Shown here: in pieces, positions 59,983 through 64,000 of the stretch
How the letters are laid out: each line of letters begins with the position of its first letter
Position numbering within the stretch: the first letter of the stretch is position 1
DNA from: Aedes albopictus
Lineage: Eukaryota; Arthropoda; Insecta; Diptera; Culicidae
Reading direction: 5' to 3'
Assembly: GCF_035046485.1 (NCBI RefSeq)
Contig: NC_085136.1
Location: 74,479,734 to 74,543,733 of the forward strand
DNA length: 64,000 nucleotides
Translations under genes and position numbers: made by a program
Notes under the pieces: generated by a model
Told to the model about the DNA's origin: nothing
The model's input: the letters and a program-made list of their open reading frames with translations, nothing else
The model's database searches: none

Positions 59983-60901
59983 CACACTTAGTTTTTTTCG
60001 CCGAATCTCGGCAAACCAATTGCCGAGATTGGCACCGCCGAGTGCTCGGCAAACACCTCAGCAAAAATTAGATTTGCCGAGAGCTCGGCAATCACAAAAA
60101 TGACAGCTATCCATTTTTTGCCGAGAATATCAGCAAATACATTTGCTGAATCTCGGCAAAATTATTTCCAGTACAGATGGATTTGCTGAATCTCGGCAAT
60201 TTGTTTTGTTTTTGTTTCTAAAAGAGAGAAAAATTGTGAATCGTAAAATGAAGATTATGAACCCGCATGAAAAACCAGTAGAAAAACTTTATTCTTGCAT
60301 AGTATTCGAATTTTCCAAAGAATTTAATTGAAAAAACAATAAATTTAATGCCGGAACTGCTCATTCATTACTTTGCTCCTAGTCAGACACACGTTGCTCT
60401 CCAGAACTAACAGTTCCACAGACTCGAACAGCTCCTCGAAGAATAGCATCAATAGGTGTATTTGCTAATCTGTAATAGATTGAATATGAAATTAATAGCA
60501 ATTATTACTTACAGAAAGATTTCACATATCTTCACTTTTTTATCGCTCAAAAGAGCACCTTCGTCATTACGTGTCACTGGTTTGTTTTGGTCTTTTTTTG
60601 GCTGAGACAAGCGGCTGCAAAAGTGACGGTTCTTTCTACGAAATTCGGCAATAGACGAGATGATTGCTGATTTTTCGGTAGTCTCGATTGCTGATTTCAG
60701 TAAAATCTGTGTTTACCGATGATCTCAGCAAAAAATGCTGTCAGTTTTTCTAGTTTTCGAGCAATTTGCTGATATTTCGGCAAAGCATATTGAACAGTCT
60801 CGGCAAAAACGTGTTGTTTGCTGAACTATCAGTAAATTCTGGATTTGCCGTTTGAAATCAGCATTTTTTTCTGCCGAGCTCAAGAATCTGTTTTAAGTGT
60901 G
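59983..60901. repeat. 0.92-kb TA-flanked element full of TCGGCAAA motifs
   Basis: CACACTTAGTTTTTTT and, inverted, CACACTTAAAACAG are the ends, with TA at 59981-59982 and 60902-60903. The opposite arm keeps the empty site AATCCTAGGCTGC (61230 region). Near both ends it carries many copies of TTGCCGAGA/TCTCGGCAA. Confidence 0.88.
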
Positions 60902-61965
60902 TAGGCTACTCTATCAGCTACAACCTTGCCAAAGACCGCATTCAAATCGGACGCCTCATTAATAAGTTATCGATTTGTATCCAACTGGGCAAACTTTAAC
61001 AGTGATCCTCCAGCTTCCCAGCAGGCAACATTGCTGCACATGGCGCCAAAGATAGCACACTGGAATCATGGCTACTATGTTTCACTGCAAAATGCAGTGA
61101 TGCCCACCGAATAGTTTAACCATCATGAGTAAAGATTTCGATTCTGGATAAAAATCGGTAACTAATTAATGAGGTGTTCGATTTGAATGCGGTCTTCGGC
61201 AAAGTTGTAGCTGATAAAGCAGCCTAGGATTACCAAGGGTTGACTAACCCACTAGGGCACTTGGGGAAATGCTACGGTGGATTGAATGAAAAACACCGTT
61301 TTCCCATAGTAATTCCCATACAAACTTTGAAAGGCTGTAGCTTTCATTTGATGCTGAGAGAACTCAAATCGATTGACACACGGCTGATTCATTTATTATG
61401 AAGCATTTTGTCAAAGACCTCTTAAAAAGTTTAGTTGTATTACTCCAAACTCGACTCCAAAGTACTCCCCGAAAGATATCTCGGTTACAAAATGTCCATT
61501 CGGAATGAAATTCAAAAGCGTTCTTCTAGGGTGCAGTAGCTTTCGTTTCGAGCCTTAAGAACCCGATTCGGTTGATAGACGGCTGAGAAATTTATGGTGA
61601 TACACTTTGTCAAAAATATCTAAAATAATTAAGTTGTACTACTCCCTAGCACTCTTTGAAAGATATCGCGGTAACCGAACGTCCAATCAAAATAAAATTC
61701 AATAGCGTTCTACTAGGATGTAGTAGCTTTCATTTGCTTCCAAGAGAACTCAAATCGGTCAACAGACGGCTGAGAACCGTGAGTGACATTTTTTTGTAAC
61801 ATACATACACACACACATACACACACACACGCACATACAGACATTTGCTCAATTCGTCGAGCTGAGTTGATTGGTATATGTGACTCGGCCCTGCGGGCCT
61901 CGGATCGAAAGTCGGTTTTCCAAGCGGTATTTATACCCTTCTTATGGGTGTAAGAAGGGTAAAAA

Positions 61966-62088
61966 GGTAAACATCATCACTTCGGTAGTTGCGCTACCGA
62001 AACAAAGATGGGTAACAGTATGTTTTGTTTTGCCCTTGAAAGCCAATTGCCGATTACCTTATCTGCTGCCACACACACCACGTCGTTT
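61966..62088. other. Intergenic
   Basis: Only the short inverted pair TTCGGTAGTTGCGCTACCGAA (split here as TTCGGTAG / CTACCGAA, 61980-62000) is seen. Confidence 0.5.
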
Positions 62089-62144
62089 TTCCGGGATAAA
62101 CCTGCCTACGGCAGAAAATCCCCGAATAAAGAGATAAAAAAAAA
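62089..62144 (+). mobile_element. Very short 5'-truncated LINE tail
   Basis: A 56-bp insertion (ending CGAATAAAGAGAT and poly A) is flanked by CCACGTCGTTT at 62078-62088 and 62145-62155. Confidence 0.8.
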
Positions 62145-62155
62145 CCACGTCGTTT

Positions 62156-62539
62156 GTTTGCCAAGCTAAGTTTCCTGTTGCCAAGTACACTCAGGAAAAA
62201 ATCAATACTAAATAGTTTAAATCTCAGACTAAATCACGTTTCGCCTGGTTGACCCCAAGCTTCGTTTATATCCAGTCATCCAGACTAAACTGGCTCAGTA
62301 TAACTTGAACAAAAACAAATTCCAGTATAAGTTGCAAATATCAAACCTAGTTTAACCTGGATTTATCGAAAATTTGTTTAACTATTGTTGTTGATGTTTC
62401 TTTTTATTTGAAAAACAAAGATTGAATGAAGTGACGAAATTTTATTAGATAATAATTATTTTCACTTGTAAATTTTCTCTGCATTTGATGGCCCATCACC
62501 GACACATTGTTGCGGCCGTTCTCGTTACGCTGCTTATGC
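62156..62539. other. Intergenic
   Basis: AAGCTAAGTTTCCTGTTGCC at 62164 also occurs at about 21678, so it is part of a dispersed repeat. Nothing else is recognised. Confidence 0.4.
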
Positions 62540-63173
62540 TTAGCGTCTGGCAGGGGTTCTGAATTTCGCGGGTTCCCGCCGCGTCCAATGATGAGCCTGA
62601 CCTTCTATCCGTCGAAATCGAACGTTTCCGTCTTGGTCGTGGCCGGATCCATCACAGGTAACGCCGTCGTTCGTGAAATCCCCCGCTGAAACGGTATACT
62701 CCATCGCGACTTCCTCCACGCTGCCGTAGCCTCGGCGGTTCCAATCGTACCAGGAAATGTGCATACAACCGGCTGCCGGAACTGTAGATCGAATTCCACT
62801 TTCCGAAATTTCCAGCGGACAATGATTGGGAAGCATCAGCATCGGCAGCAGCAACACATGTTCAACGTCGTGCATTTTGTGGTCTTCGGATGAATACAGA
62901 CTCTTTCCGGTGCTGTAAGTGTCCTCGAAAGTGCCTGGAAAAAGGAATTTTAACCTGTTCGGTAACAATTGCTTATTTTAGCCAATTTCAACACTTACCT
63001 TTACTTCCGCGGGCTGGTTTTCCAGAATTCATCGAGGAAACAAACTTGAAATGCTTTTTAGCAGAATAATATCTATCTGTGCGACAAATGGTTTGCAGCG
63101 ATAAAAAATATGATTTCGACGAGAAAACTGCAGCAAAGTTTTCTGCCATGGCTGAATAGACTATTCCCGTCAA
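62540..63173 (-). CDS. Two-exon gene of unknown function
   Basis: Exon 1 runs 63173-62999 (a second ATG at 63149), exon 2 62934-62540, with a 64-bp intron with consensus ends (GTAAGT at 62998; TTCCAG before 62934). The splice keeps the frame. The protein is about 190 residues. It begins with a mildly hydrophobic stretch and later reads HDVEHVLLLPMLMLPNHCPL and WYDWNRRGYGSVEEVAMEYT. I do not recognise the family. The codon use and tiny intron look like a host gene. It could be a partial copy, since the tail after RFRRIEG is basic and of low quality. It lies tail-ward of the carboxylase fragment on the same strand. Confidence 0.5.
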
Positions 63174-63486
63174 AACTAACCCATACTTTTTATATTTTTA
63201 TTCGAAAGATATTTATTTTTGATGAATTTTGGCGCTTTTAGAACTTTTTTATATGCACTCCAGATTTTCTTACAAATTTTCAAAAATTTAAAAATTCTCT
63301 ACAAATTTAAATTAAACTCTACATGCGAAGTAGTGCTTCCACCCCTAGCAAACCTAGAAGTGGAGAATTTTGTTCAGCCCTCCTAATGTTTACAGATGTG
63401 AAACGTCAAATGTAAAATCCAAAATTTTGCTGCTTTCCCACTCGCTTCATCCATCAGTAACTGTTTTTGAATCTCAGGCAGTAATG

Positions 63487-63807
63487 CTTCGAAGGACTCT
63501 TGGTTCCAATATCCCGGAACGCACTAGCCGGCGGGCCAATAAATTTAACGTCCTCCTTCTGGCACAGGTCCGCAAACTCCACGTTCTCCGACAAAAATCC
63601 GTACCCCGGATGAATGGCCTGACAGCCCGGAAAAGTTGCCTTGTGCAGTTGTGCATGTACCCCTGTGGACAACCAAAAAGCATTTACAAATTATTTATTG
63701 CTTTTGTATTTACAAGTCTGTGTACTGGTATTTGAGCTTATTTTTCTTACCTTATTCCAGGCCGCTGTTGCTGCAAGCTTTCGGAAAATAGTCCTCCGTC
63801 TGCTCAT
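63487..63807 (-). pseudogene. Methylcrotonoyl-CoA carboxylase alpha fragment, broken
   Basis: On the minus strand an ATG at 63807 begins a 19-codon, arginine-rich, presequence-like exon (MSRRRTIFRKLAATAAW). It is followed by a GT donor at 63750 and an 88-bp intron. The next exon (from 63662) contains [20 protein letters not shown] and [13 protein letters not shown], the conserved biotin-carboxylase segment of the mitochondrial MCC alpha subunit. About 80 residues that normally lie between presequence and this segment are missing, exon 2 is not in phase with exon 1, and the match stops with a frameshift after KSPSK. A partial, inactivated duplicate is most likely. An alternative is a wrong exon 1. 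Confidence 0.65.
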
Positions 63808-64000
63808 TTCATTTTCTGCGCCCGTGGAACAGATAACGGTAATCAAACTCGCGGTATCCGATCCGGTATCGGAATTCGTTCAGAAATTGCGCACGGCGTA
63901 AACAAACAGACCAAGAAAGAATGCAAAAGATCAAAACAAACTCAAACGTCAAAGCCAGCTGATTGAAAATTCTCCACATATCTCCGAATGCACTATAGAG
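63808..64000. other. Right edge, nothing further recognised
   Basis: Sequence upstream of the carboxylase-like exon 1. It may hold its former promoter, but no element can be assigned. Confidence 0.3.

Overview
The window is intergenic and intronic DNA of a culicine mosquito, most likely Aedes. The reasons are very dense nested transposons, an RTE-type LINE, errantivirus-like gypsy elements, many TA- and 8-bp-TSD MITEs, and short dipteran introns in the few host exons. Nothing bacterial is present. There is no CRISPR array or rRNA, and the only tRNA-like sequence is a decayed fragment.

Host genes are few. A double-domain serine protease homologue lies on the plus strand with one exon at 7.4 kb and the rest at 35.8-37.0 kb, so its first visible intron is about 28 kb. 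A paralogue at 52.6-54.6 kb is compact and has an active N-terminal domain. At the right edge, on the minus strand, are a two-exon gene of unknown function (63.2-62.5 kb) and a broken mitochondrial methylcrotonoyl-CoA carboxylase alpha fragment (63.8-63.5 kb).

Layout: 0.2-3.8 kb, a MITE and a full-length but frameshifted RTE LINE with a 10-bp TSD. 4.3-9.6 kb, a 27-bp minisatellite, several MITEs, protease exon a and a relic of an unknown transposon-type protein. 10.7-35.4 kb, a (TA)n tract holding two errantivirus-like LTR elements head to tail. Element A (10.8-27.9 kb) is old and riddled with nested insertions. Element B (28.06-35.25 kb) has LTRs that read as identical, open pol and env frames, a canonical -1 slip site and a splice pair for env, but gag seems to lack about 50 residues. 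35.8-37 kb, the remaining protease-homologue exons. 37-46 kb, nested MITEs, foldback elements and a copia fragment. 46-51 kb, a decayed Ty3/gypsy element (C). 51.1-51.9 kb, a MITE holding a 544-bp near-perfect palindrome of retroposon origin. 52.6-54.6 kb, the protease gene. 55.6-62 kb, two large foldback structures with nested elements.

The strongest observations are: the insertion of two errantivirus-like elements in one TA tract; the env signal-peptide exon pieced together by splicing; the retroposed palindrome flanked by one TSD; several insertions whose empty site is preserved in the opposite arm of a palindrome or in a sister copy; and the loss of the catalytic serine in the first protease homologue. 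All similarity statements come from reading motifs; no database search was run.
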